Shown here one piece after another: positions 20,113 to 32,100 of a DNA stretch of 64,000 nucleotides. The stretch covers positions 56,482,001-56,546,000 of the forward strand of contig CM060733.1 of NCBI GenBank assembly GCA_030704615.1, read 5' to 3'. The DNA comes from Takakia lepidozioides (taxonomy: Eukaryota; Streptophyta; Takakiopsida; Takakiales; Takakiaceae). The notes beneath the pieces were generated by a model. It was not told where the DNA came from. It saw nothing but the letters and a program-made list of their open reading frames with translations, and searched no databases. The position numbers and the translations under genes are program-made. How positions within the stretch are numbered: position 1 is the stretch's first letter; each line of letters starts with the position of its first letter.

Positions 20113-23100
20113 ATGAGGAAGCTAGCACGTAGGCTGAGCTGCATTGCATTTCTGGAGTGGACCAAGGATAGCACCGATGAGATTTTAGTAAGGAAAGGAG
20201 GGGAGGGGAGAGAAAGTCTGTGGATTGCCTTCATTTCAGTGAAGGAAATGCCACCATGGATAGACCACCAAACTCTCCGCTGCACTTCTGTGTTCTATCT
20301 AGAGTCTCTGCCTTGCCTGAAATGTAATTGTGTTTCTCCCTCCTATTGCAGCCTGGGTTGGGAAACTCGTTGGCGGGGAAAGGTTCATGGAGAGAGGAAT
20401 GGGGCACGACTGTGGCGGAGGGGCAAGATTGCATTGCGGGACTCTTCTTTACTTCCTCAGGTGTCTCATGTATGTAGCCATGGGGATTTGGCTCGGAGTT
20501 GGAGAGAATTCCAAAATGGACAATTGAACCATCTGAAAGTGGAAAGGGATAGTACTACGCAAAGAGTCACTAAGATTTCAAGTGGAGGCTGGAAAACCTC
20601 TGCAAAACCCACGCGAACAGTGACAGAAATTGTAGTTGCCAGAGAAGCCGGAGTTCGCCCAAAAGCACAGGGAAGAAGGAGGGCGGGACGAAGTGGGAAG
20701 ATGACTGGCTATTGGCGGGTGTTCAGAGTAGAAGTTCTGTTGGATGGTGATCTTGGCAAAGACAATTTTGATGTATCGGATGGTCTTTTAGAGGCCACAG
20801 CCTCTGCTCTCGGCTGCTCTGTGAGTTCTTCCGGCGACCCTTTTGCAATATAAATCTGCCCTGAGGTCATACGTGTTAAAATGGATAAATCTTTGGCTGC
20901 CAAAATCTTTAACTATGTCTATGATTCATGGCTAGCTATACCTTTTACATGTGGAAGCCCGCGCTTTTGGCAATCACTGGTCATCGTTTCAAACAGATTG
21001 GGGGTCTGAGTTTGGGTGCTTCGGGCAGAAATGCGAAGGTTTTAGAGTCAGTCTTTGAAGAGACCAAATTTTAAGGGCTTTAGGGTTGGTCACTTTTGGG
21101 GTCCTGTCTATTTTTTTGCTGTGGCAGGTTTTTATTGGCTTAGGTCTTTTAAATACCATTTTTATGATCCTTATTTTGAAGATGGAGTGCTTTGGGTGGG
21201 AGGTAGTGGAAGTGGGATTTATGTGAGGCAATTGCTTGATGTAGTTGTTTGGTTGGATGCAGGCAGACATGCTGCCAAGGACAGCTCTTTTAGTTATTCG
21301 CAAATCATTTGACGCTCGCAAGGTACAAAATTGATTGAAGTTTGTCCACACTGTCCGAGCTATTATCCAGAGAGCTTTCTCTCTATGAGCTTTCCGCGGA
21401 CGTTATAAAGCACCATTTCATTTCATTTCATTTCATTTCTCTTTGACAGCTAAAAGTTTTACAAGATTGCAGGGGAAATTTCCTCCACTCTCATTGATTC
21501 ATTTGCATTCCCAGGATCCCAGGTTTGTATATACAGTCGAGATGGACATAGGGGAATGCTTGAGGGCACAGCCTGGGAGCAAGGCCTTTCTCTCTAGATT
21601 ACATGAGAGGCCCGGCAAATTGGAGTTTTCCAGGACCCAAAGGACTCCCTCAGATCTGATTTCACACCTCCGCCAATCAGAATGTGTGGCATCCAACCTG
21701 CCAGGTTCCAGTCAATGTAATGCAAATGGGAGTCAGAGAGATGGCCTATCAGTTGACGAGGGTGGAAATGAGGCTCCAAAGGCTTCAAGTTTGGATCGTC
21801 GAAGAGGTAAAATCCATTTCATTCCAATCTCTTTTTCCTCTGGATACATCTCTCTCACTGAAGTCTTCCACTATGAGGATCAGAAATGCTTGGCAGCTTA
21901 CCTGCACGAGGCCTTCACCCTTAGACAATAACTCGAACAATAGTTCTTATTCTTGGCTTTGGTTTTGTTTCCTCTCTCATGTTTTCTTCCATTTTGTCCC
22001 ATAAGCTCTATGAGCTTCCGCGGACGTTATAAAGCACCATTTCATTTCATTTCTCTGTCTCTCTGTTCCATCCACAGGTCCTAAAGGATTATGTGTTCAA
22101 TTGGGCAGATAGTATCGTAGCAACCAAAGGGTAAAAAGTCTTTCTGTGACCACCTCAGGCTTGGGAATAGTTGCTTGATCAGCAGTACATTCAAATGTAT
22201 CGTTTCATGCACATGAGGTATTGTTGTTTACAATCATCTTGGGTGTACATGCGTGGTGGGGTTGAACAGGAGAGGGGAGGCCGAGGGTAGTGGTTGTAGG
22301 CAGTGGGCCAGCAGGTCTATTTGCTGCACTGGTATTGGCTGAGACTGGTGTGCAGGTAACCCTGGTGGAGAGGGGTCAACCTGTGGAGACTAGGGGGCGT
22401 GATATTGGAGCTCTCATGGTCCGGCGCTTGCTGCACCCTGAAAGCAATCTTTGCTTTGGAGAGGTATGCTCTCATTCTCTCTCTCTCTCTCTCTTATAAA
22501 GTACCATTTCATTTCATTTCCCTTTCATATCAAAAAACCATGGGGGACCAACACAATCAGATCTCCTCTACGCTGACGATGTTGCCCTTTTGGCACAATT
22601 CCCGGTCTTCCTGCAACGCCATCTCAAAATTTTGGAACAGTTCTGCAAAGACCATGGGATGCAAGTCAATCTTAGCAAGACCAAGATCATGGTCTTCAAT
22701 GGCCAGGCTGATCGTAGATTCATCTTCAACCAGCAGGAAATTGAGATTGTGAAATCATACCGGTAGCTGGGTCTGGTTATCCACTCCCCCAAGTTTCACT
22801 TTGCAGCCACGGCCCTGGACAGATTGACTAAAGGTAAGGCGGCCTCCGTCCGCCTTCAGGCCAAATGCAAGCAAATACATCTGCGTCATCCCCCAACCAA
22901 AAAGTGGCTGTTTGACACCGTCGTCAGCCCTGCTACCATCTATGGTTGTGAGTTCTGGGCACCTGGTGTCCCTGTCTCCTGGTGGGAAAAGAATCTGGAA
23001 CCATTACAGTCATCTTTTCTCCAAGCAATGCTTGGCGCCAGGAGCGCAACTCCATCTCAGATCCTAGGTGCAGAGTTCGCATGTGTACAATTGCAATCCG

Positions 23101-26100
23101 AGGCCCTCTTCCGGCTTACAATCTTTCTCCATAGATTACAGGCCCTTCCACCCAAGGGGCTCGTGGCAAGGGCCCTCACAACATCTATGAGGCTCAAAGC
23201 TGCAGGTTTCAGGAACTCCTGGTATGCTCGTGTGGACAGTTTATTTCAACGCAACGGACTCTCTACTGCTTTCCTATTACCAATGAATCCAGATGAGGTG
23301 GACACCACATCCAGACACGACTGCAATTAGGAGAGAGCTTATGGAATTGCATGTCAAGAGAACTTGGAAGCTACCCAATCTCACGACAAAGCTCCACTTC
23401 TATCGAGAGACATTCTTGGTGCTCCACGATCATAGAATCTTGAGACCAAATTACCTTTCAGCATCTTTATCTCCTTCCCTCCTGAGGGCATTGGGGCGGT
23501 TCAGGGTGGGTTCCCACAACCTACGGATAGAGACTGGCAGAATGGGAAAACCTGCAACGGGAGGACCGCCTATGTCCAGCTTGCATAGGGCGCAGCCAGG
23601 AAATTGAAACTGAAGAACACTTCTTCTTCTACTGCCCTCTATACTACGAGATCCGTGGGAGATTCCACTGTTTATTCAGTGGAACCCAAACTCTCACTGA
23701 TGTCTTCCACTATGAGGATCAAAAATGCTTGGCAGCCTACCTGCACAAGGCCTTCACCCTTAGACAATCTTTAGAACATTAATTGTTATTCTTGGTTTCA
23801 TGTTCCTCTCTCATGTTTTCTTCCATTTTGTCCCATAAGCTCTATGAGCTTTCCATGGACGTTATAAAGCACCATTTCATTTCATTTCATTTCTCTGTGT
23901 TGAAGCTTTGGGCTGAATCCTGGGTTGGAGATTTACATCAGTGCTAGGAGTTTGGAAGGCCAGATTGTGCACCAAGGTGAGTTTCAGTGCGTGGGGAAAG
24001 CATGCAGTGCTGGTTGTGGGCTACACCTCGCTTTTGACTTCCCTTCTTCGCTTTCCAATGGGTAGTGGGGTCTGTCTCCAAAGTGCTGGCACATCTATGC
24101 CCTTGACCATATATGCTGTCTTTTTCTCTCTGCATTGTTTTGTCTCTACCTAGTACATGTCTCTCTGTATTGTTCTGTATCTATGTGCCAATGTGTTGAT
24201 CGACAGAACTGATATTGGTACCTCTGACCACTTCCTGGTTTGGACTGAGATCAAAAGGTGTTTTCCCAACACCAAGAGATCTGTGAAACGTTCGATTCGG
24301 AAGTGGCGCATAGAAAAATTCCATAATGAGGAGGTCAAGGCTGAGTACGCCCAGGCCTTGCAAGAGGCTCTCCCTCATTTTGTCCAATCGCTCCAAGAAC
24401 TTCAGTCTCGCTCTGACAATGCAAGAAATGAAGTTGAAAGAGCAGTGGACTCTTGGGAGAGTTTCGTTTCCTCCGTGGCTGACAAGATCATTGGGAGGAA
24501 ACTAATTGTCTGCGGAAGAGCTGTTAATTGGTGGACCAATGAGATTAAACTCAAGATAGCTGAGAGACGAGCCCTCTATAAAGAGTGCTGCAATTTGAAA
24601 ACCAACAGAGAATTGTGGGCGAGGTACTACCAGCTCCGTAAAGATATTAATCAGCTTGTTAGGTCTCAGAAGAAATTATACTGGGACAAGTTATACAGTG
24701 AAATAAACTCAAACCACCATGGTGGTAATGACAAGAAATTCTGGTTGGCCCTTCAACATTTGTACAAGCCGAAAAACGGTCAGCAAGTACAAGCGCTGAA
24801 GACTACTAAAGGTGCAGTGGTGACTTCATCGGTTGACATTGTCAAAACCTTTGAAACTCACTACAGTATCCTTGGCAGAACTTCTAGGTCTAACAGTGAG
24901 AGGTCTTCTGCTGAATGGAGGGACACAGTTGGAAAAACTGTTCCTATGATTCAAAACAGCCCTGATGAACTGGAGTATATTTCAATGGCTTATAACTCTC
25001 CCATTAGTTCTTCTGAGATTGTGGAAGCAATTGAACATTTAAATGGATATAAAGCTGGTGGACCTGATGGTATTGTCAACGAGCTTATCAAGCACGGTGG
25101 CGATCCCATGATAGAGGCCCTAGTTCTCCTCTTTAACCTTATCTGGAAGACTGAAATGATCCCCTTTCGCTGGCGACAGGGGTCATTGTCAATCTATACA
25201 AGAAGGGTGACAGAGAAGAACCGGGGAACTACCGCGGCATCACGTTCCTCAATGCTGTTGGCAAGACATTCTGCAGAGCTATAAGTACTCGTCTCGAGGT
25301 TGATCTGGAGTCTAGAGGTTGTTTCCACGAAGGCCAAGCTGGCTTTCGGCGAAACAGGGGCTGTGTGGATCATATCTTCACTCTAAGCCAGATTATCCAG
25401 GGAAGGAAAAAAGAAGGGAAACCCACTTATGTTTTTTTCCTGGATGTCAAAAAGGCTTATGACACAGTGTGGAGAGATGGCCCATGGTTCCGCCTCTGGT
25501 CTTGTGGGATCAAGGGAAAGATGTGGAGAGTTGTCCACAACTTGTATGCTCACACCAAAAGCTGTGTCACTGTTAATGGACAGAAGTCCAACTTCTTCGA
25601 CATAGACCAAGGTGTAGCTCAAGGATGTACTCTCTCCCCTCTGCTCTTCAATATTTTCATCAATCAACTCCTCGAGGATGTGGAAAGTGAGGGATTTGGG
25701 TTAAGGGTGGGTGATACCACTATACCAGCCCTTATGTTTGCGGATGACTTCACAGGCATAGGGGAGACTCCAACCAATCTCCAGGAGTTGATTGATTGCG
25801 CGAAGAGATACTTTGATCTTTGGGGGCTAGAGGCTAATGTCAGCAAATGTGCAGTGGTAGCATTCAACGACAGAGGAGGGAGGAAGTGATCTTAAGTGGC
25901 AGTGGGGTAGCCAAGAGATCCAGTCCTCCCTTCCTACACTTACCTGGGCGTTGAGTTTTCCTCCAATTGTAATTGGGATGCACATATCCGGAAAGTTGTT
26001 CAAACTGGCAAGGGCAAAGCTCTGGGGCTCACTAAATTTTTCCACTGCAGAGGGGTCAACTCTGAGGTTAAGAAAACCATGCTTTGTCGCATTATTAGAC

Positions 26101-29100
26101 CTGCCTTGGAGTACGGATCTGCAATATGGGTTGATAACTCCAACCAGGCTAAGTCTCTAGAATCCATTCAAGTGGGGGTGCTTAAGGAGTGTATGTCAGC
26201 ATGCTCCAAAACAGCCAATGTGGCTGTTCGGGGTGAGTTTGGCATTCCGTCCTTAAGCTCCCGACGAGATGAATTCAAGGTCAGATGGTGGGGTCAGCTG
26301 CAACATATGCCCAACACCAGATATCCAAGTTAATCGACTCTATATCTTGGAAACAGGACCGCCCTGTCAAACAGGCTAAGTCCTGGCAGAAGAGAGTAGA
26401 AGAGATTCTCAAGGACCTGGACCTGGATCCGCAAGTCTTGACCCTGCTGGATAAATCTGACTTAGAGGCTGTAGTGTCCAAAGCCATGTCTGTTGCCTTG
26501 AGATTGTTTGATGAAAATGAAGTTAGGCAGAAAACTTCCCTGAACTTGTTTCCAGTCAGTGCCATGAGGGAGGACATCTTGGATGACCTCAAGGGTCTAC
26601 CCAGTCTCGGCACTAGACTGAAATTTAAACTCAGGGCAGGAAGCCTACCTTTGAACAGCAAACAGAAGCAGAGAGGAAAGGGAGAGTGCAATTGCCCGTT
26701 GTGTGGGCAATCTGAAGACAGTATTCATTTTCTGATACACTGTCCGGGGTTCTCTCACGAAAGAGACGCTCTCTTCAAATCTATCAAGGGAATTGTGCCT
26801 GTACCCCTGTTTACCAACTTTGAAAGTCTCGAGGCTGAGCCAAAAGCCCAGGCCCTCCTGAGGCCTAGTTTTTGGGCAAATCACACACAGCCGATTGATG
26901 CTTGTGTGAAGGGATTTCTAGAGGATATCTGGAAAACCCGGATTAATTCTATATATGAAGGTAAGTCTTACTACCAACGTCAGCCCCTGACAGAGGTAGG
27001 TTCTGTCCCTTTTGTTCCCGCTCAAACTGGGCGCGGGGTCAATGGCCACAAGGCTACGGCAAACAACGTCTTATGAGTACAATCTCTGTATTGTTCTGCA
27101 CATCTTGGAAATTGCTGTGTGCATCATGGGTTGGCATTCTTTAATGCTGTGTCACAGTCACAATGAGACAAGGGTCCATGCTGCAGGGTGGGGCAGGGAC
27201 ATGGAGTGATGGAAAGCTGACCACACGCATTGGGAAAAACAGTGGCAGTGTGCAAACTGTAAGTATCTTTTGTTCTGCATGGTCCCTGGCTGATTGGAGT
27301 CTCGTGTGAAACCTGGAAACCTTGTGTTGGATTCTGCTACTGCTACTGGCCTCACTGGGAATTGAATCTGGATCACCTGCCCTAGGATTTAGAGGGGCAG
27401 GCTCACGTAACAGAAGAGTAGAAAATAAATAATAAATCCTGGTGTTTGGAATCAAAGCTCAAAAGCCAAGAACATATGTGTATAATGTGTACATCTATAT
27501 GACATATGCTCCACCTCAAACAAGATAAAATTGATGCTTGCAGCCAGAAAGTCCCCATTTCCTTATTTTAGTTTCATTTGCACTTTCCTTTGCCACTCTG
27601 CAGTTGCTTCAATGAAATTACAGACATGTACACATCACATTAGGTATGAAGTATTTCATTTCTGGGTTTATTGAATCATGACCCAAGTGGTTCCTTGCAG
27701 GTCCTAGCGACACTGGTACGCTTTGGTGCTCCGGCACATATTTTAATGGATGGAAAGCCCCATATAGGGACTGATCGACTTATCCGCATCCTACAGGCTT
27801 TTCGGGAGCATTTGCTTTCTCTGGGTGTAGTGTTTTGCCCCTCTCTATCTTTCTAGATGCCCACCAAGGAGGAATGGCAACTTGCTCCAGTCAATCTTGG
27901 TGTGTCCTAGAGGTTCAGATATCAGTTTCTTTCATGGAACTCAGGTGGTCAGGATTTTGAACTGATTATGTGATTATCTTTGTTTGATGCCTGCATGGTA
28001 AAACATGTAGTGAGAATATCTCTTTGCTTTTGTGGAAGTGGTAGAGGACATGTGATGGATTGTTCTGCGTTGGAAAAGAGGGGTATAGGAGATAAAGATA
28101 TTCCGGCACAATATCCTGGTCCTCAGAAAGCAGTACCATGCTGAAGTGGGAAACACGTTTCATTGATTGGATTTCGGAAGTTGGCACAAAAATTTGACAT
28201 CGTCAAGCAATTTCTGCAGGTCAATATTATGTTTGGGACGCGGATGGATGATCTCATTGTACGCAATGGTCGTGTGGTTGGAGTGCGATTATGTCCGGTG
28301 ATGGGGAAACCTGAACATATCTGCCCAGGTGTACTGGAAGCAGATGCTGTAGTGCTGGGGGTGGGGCACTCAGCACGCGATGTCTATGAGAGCCTCCTCT
28401 CACATGATGTTCTTATGACTGCCAAGGACTTTGCTGTATGTCCTCTTTCTCTTACAACTATGATCTGGTTGATTCCAGTACGTGGAGCTTGTAAAGTGTG
28501 CATGGTGTATATAGATTTGAATTGAGAGTATTATTGGGTCGGAGCCGTGCCCTCTGTCTGATTTTTTTTTTGAGGTCGAAGTCATTGAAGAGGCATATCA
28601 TGAGTTTCTTTTCTCTCCCCCCCTCCCCCCTGTGGACTTTATAACGTTTATTTCTTAATTCTGTCTCACAGGTTTCCTTTTGCCCTAATATAGTTCATTC
28701 TTTCTCTGTTGTCCTAAGGTGGTTCATTGGCATTCTAGGTGGGTTTCCGAATTGAGCATCCACAAGAGCTTGTCAATGAGATCCAGGTGCACACTGTGTC
28801 GCTTTCTATTTGCGCTAGCTCTGTGAGTGATTGGATATGATTGTTCTTTCCTACTTCAAAGACAGCTTATCTCGCCATACTAATGGAATCAGAACCTTTG
28901 AGACGGAATTTTATTCTGTGGTGTCTAGGGTGTGAGTGTGCACTGCACAACCTAGAGACACCCACCGTTGCTTGCTGGGTTATCTCCACCTCACTTTGGG
29001 AATATGCTCAGACAGGCCTTGTTGGCAGATGGCCCAGTGGTTAGGGAAGTTGAACTCCACATCTGGTTCTTACCCACTATGGTCAACCCATCTATAATGG

Positions 29101-32100
29101 AGGGTTATTGAGGCAGCTGGTTAATGTGAGGGATATCCAACCAGGTCAATTGTCTAACTCCGAAAACATTTGAGTCTTCAGGAGAAGTATTGGGCCACTA
29201 AATGGCCCGGGTCGAAAACCCAGCACTTCAAAATCACCTGCTTCCTACCTATGGGTCTTGCACTATGGTTTCTCTTCTCTCCTTGTGCGTCACTCTTTCT
29301 TACTTTCTCACTTCTTTGAGACCAGCAACAGGGAAATTTTATTATAAATTGAATGTTTTAAGCTATGATAATAGAATGGTAGTCTTATATGGGGGATTTT
29401 CATGCAGGTCTAAAGGGTTATATCTCACCGGGTCAATAGCTGCATCCCAAGGTTTAATCTTGGTCCAAACCACATAAATGAAAGGAAATGATACTTTAGA
29501 ACATCCACGGAAATCTCAAAGACCTTATGGGACAAGAGAAAGAAGGAACCTTTGTAATATCCAGGGGAGGGAGATAGGACAAAGTGTAACAACGGAGTGA
29601 GTGAGGCAAAAGTAGGACTAAAGAATGTTGCCTAAGACGCAGGATTGTTACCAGTCCATAGAACATTCTCTCCTCCACCACAATAGTTCCTGGAATGTAA
29701 ACTGAAGACATTTATTAATCTCTGTCTCAGTATCATAAGTGGGCATCAGAAGTGCATCGTGGTAAAGGAAGAATTCCAGTTGCGGACTACAAAGTTGCTG
29801 CAGATGTTGACCTGCGTGAGTTGAAGCCTTTCTCACCAAGTGACGGGGAGGCCCAGCGCGGTTGCTACTCATTCTGCATGTGTCCAGGTGGCCAGGTGTC
29901 TCTTTCTGTCTCTTCTCTGTTTTCTTTTGTGTGACGAGGAATGGGGGAAGACCCAAGATCAGACATTGTTAGAAAATCTCTTTTCAAAAAGTTCATCAAA
30001 GCTAAGAAGGCCTATAGCCAAGAAGCCACAAGAAGTGAGACAGGTGGGAAGGGTGCAAAGGCAGCGAGCCAAATGCCCGAACAAAGGTAGTGTCCCTCAG
30101 AAAACAAGAACACTTGTTCTTTTATTGGCCTCTGTATTATGAGATCCGTGGGAGATTCCACTGTCTATTCGTGGGACTCAATCTCTCACTGAAGTCTTCC
30201 ATTATGGGGATCGGAAATGCTTGGCAGCTAACCTGCATGAGGCCTTGACCCTTAGGCAATCCCTTGAGCACTAGTTGCTTTTGGGCTGCTTTTTGGCTTT
30301 GGTTTTGTCTCCTCTCTCTTGTTTTTTACCATTTTGTCCCGTAAGCTCTTTGAGCTTTCCGCGGACAGTATAAAGTACCATTTCATGTCATTTCATTTCT
30401 CTCGCTCTGTCTATGTTGCCCTCCCTCTCTTCCTCTTCATATATTGTGGCACAGGGACAGGGACTCAATGAATCTAGTGGTCAGGAAGGAGGTCAATGTT
30501 GAATGGCTATTGATGTTCAAATCCTTTCCATTCTCTCAATCACTTTCCGTGGCAGGTGGTTCCAACAAGCACTAATGATTCGGAGTTGTGCATCAATGGG
30601 ATGTCATTCTCAACACGCTCGTCCAAGTGGGCTAATGCAGCACTCGTCGTCACTGTACCATCCACCGATTTTGCACACTTGGTTGCTGACCATGGACCCC
30701 TTGCTGGCGTGGCCTTCCAGGTTTGTGGATCCATTCTGCTCTGCTGTTTCCTCGCACCCCTCTTCTGGCTCCATCTAAACCAGCCGGGGGGTGGTCACAA
30801 GGTTAGGTCAATAATGTCTATTTAGTGCTCATATGAGTTGAATAGAAGCTAGTTAGAAATGGAATAACTTGAGGAAAGGTCCAGAGATCTTGGAGAGAGA
30901 AATGAAAGAACGAGGAATGAAATGGTACTTTATAACATCCATGGAAAGCTCAAAGAGCAAGAAAGAGAGAGGGACCCTCCTCAAGCAGCCCAAAAGCTAC
31001 TGTTGTTCAAGGGATTGTCTAAGAGTCAAAGCCTCATGCAGGTAAGCTGCCAAGTGAAAGACCTCCACAAGAGATTGGGTATCACGGAATAGGCAATTGA
31101 ATCTTCCACGGATCTCATAGTAGAAAGGACAGCGAAAGAAGAATGTCCTAGTTCACTTTGGATTTCCCTGTTGTTCCTAGCACAAGCAGGGGCAAAGGTG
31201 GTCTTCGTGTTGCATGTTGTCCCACCTACCAGTCTCTATGCGCAGAGGCTACAGCAAACAAAGTCTTATGAGTACATTCTATCTGGAGACTGTGGGAGCC
31301 CACCCTGAACCTCCCCAATGCCCTTAGAAGAGAGGGAGGGAGATAGAGCTGCAGACAGGTAATTTGGCCTCAAGATTTTCGTCACAGAGGTCTCCCGATA
31401 GAACTGCAGTTTTGTTGTAAGATTGGCTAGTTTCCATGTCCGTGTGACATGAAGTACCGTAAGTTTTCTTCTGATGGATCTATTGCAGTCCTGTTTGGAC
31501 GCAATTTCCACCCCCTCCATAGAGCTTGATGGACGTTGTGAGGGCCTTGGCTGTCAGAGAAAGATTGTACTCATAAGACGTTGTTTGCCGTAGCCTTGTG
31601 GCCATTGACCCCGCGCCCAGTTTGAGCGGGAACAAAAGGGCAGAACCTACCTCTGTCAGGGGCTGACGTTGGTAGTAAGACTTACCTTCATATAAAGAAT
31701 TAATCCGGGTTTTCCAGATATCCTCTAGAAATCCCTTCACACAAGCATCAATCTGCTGTGTGTGATTTGCCCAAAAACTAGGCCTCAGGAGGGCCTGGGC
31801 TTTTGGCTCAGCCTCGAGACTTTCAAAGTTGGTAAACAGGGGTACAGGCACAATTCCCTTAATAGAGTTGAAGAGAACGTCTTGGCAGAGAAAGAGAAAG
31901 ACATTACGGTCATGGATGACCAAAGGGCCCAAGGGACTTCCATAGAACAACACAGGAGAGCCATTAATTCAAAGAGCAACCCAAGCTCATGAGATGCTCA
32001 AAGACAGAGTGCCTCTTGAAGGTAAGCTGCACATGTTGTGTCCTCATAGCTAAGGCGTCTTCCCGGAATAGGGAATCTGTTAACCGAGACCAGTATCTGC

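Noticed and set aside
22290-22499. Separate small FAD-binding protein
   Set aside because: The frame is exon 4 of the large oxidoreductase. It joins in phase with exons on both sides at AG and GT.
29035-29110. A true tRNA gene
   Set aside because: Only weak box-like words are present; no cloverleaf with matching acceptor arms could be drawn by eye.
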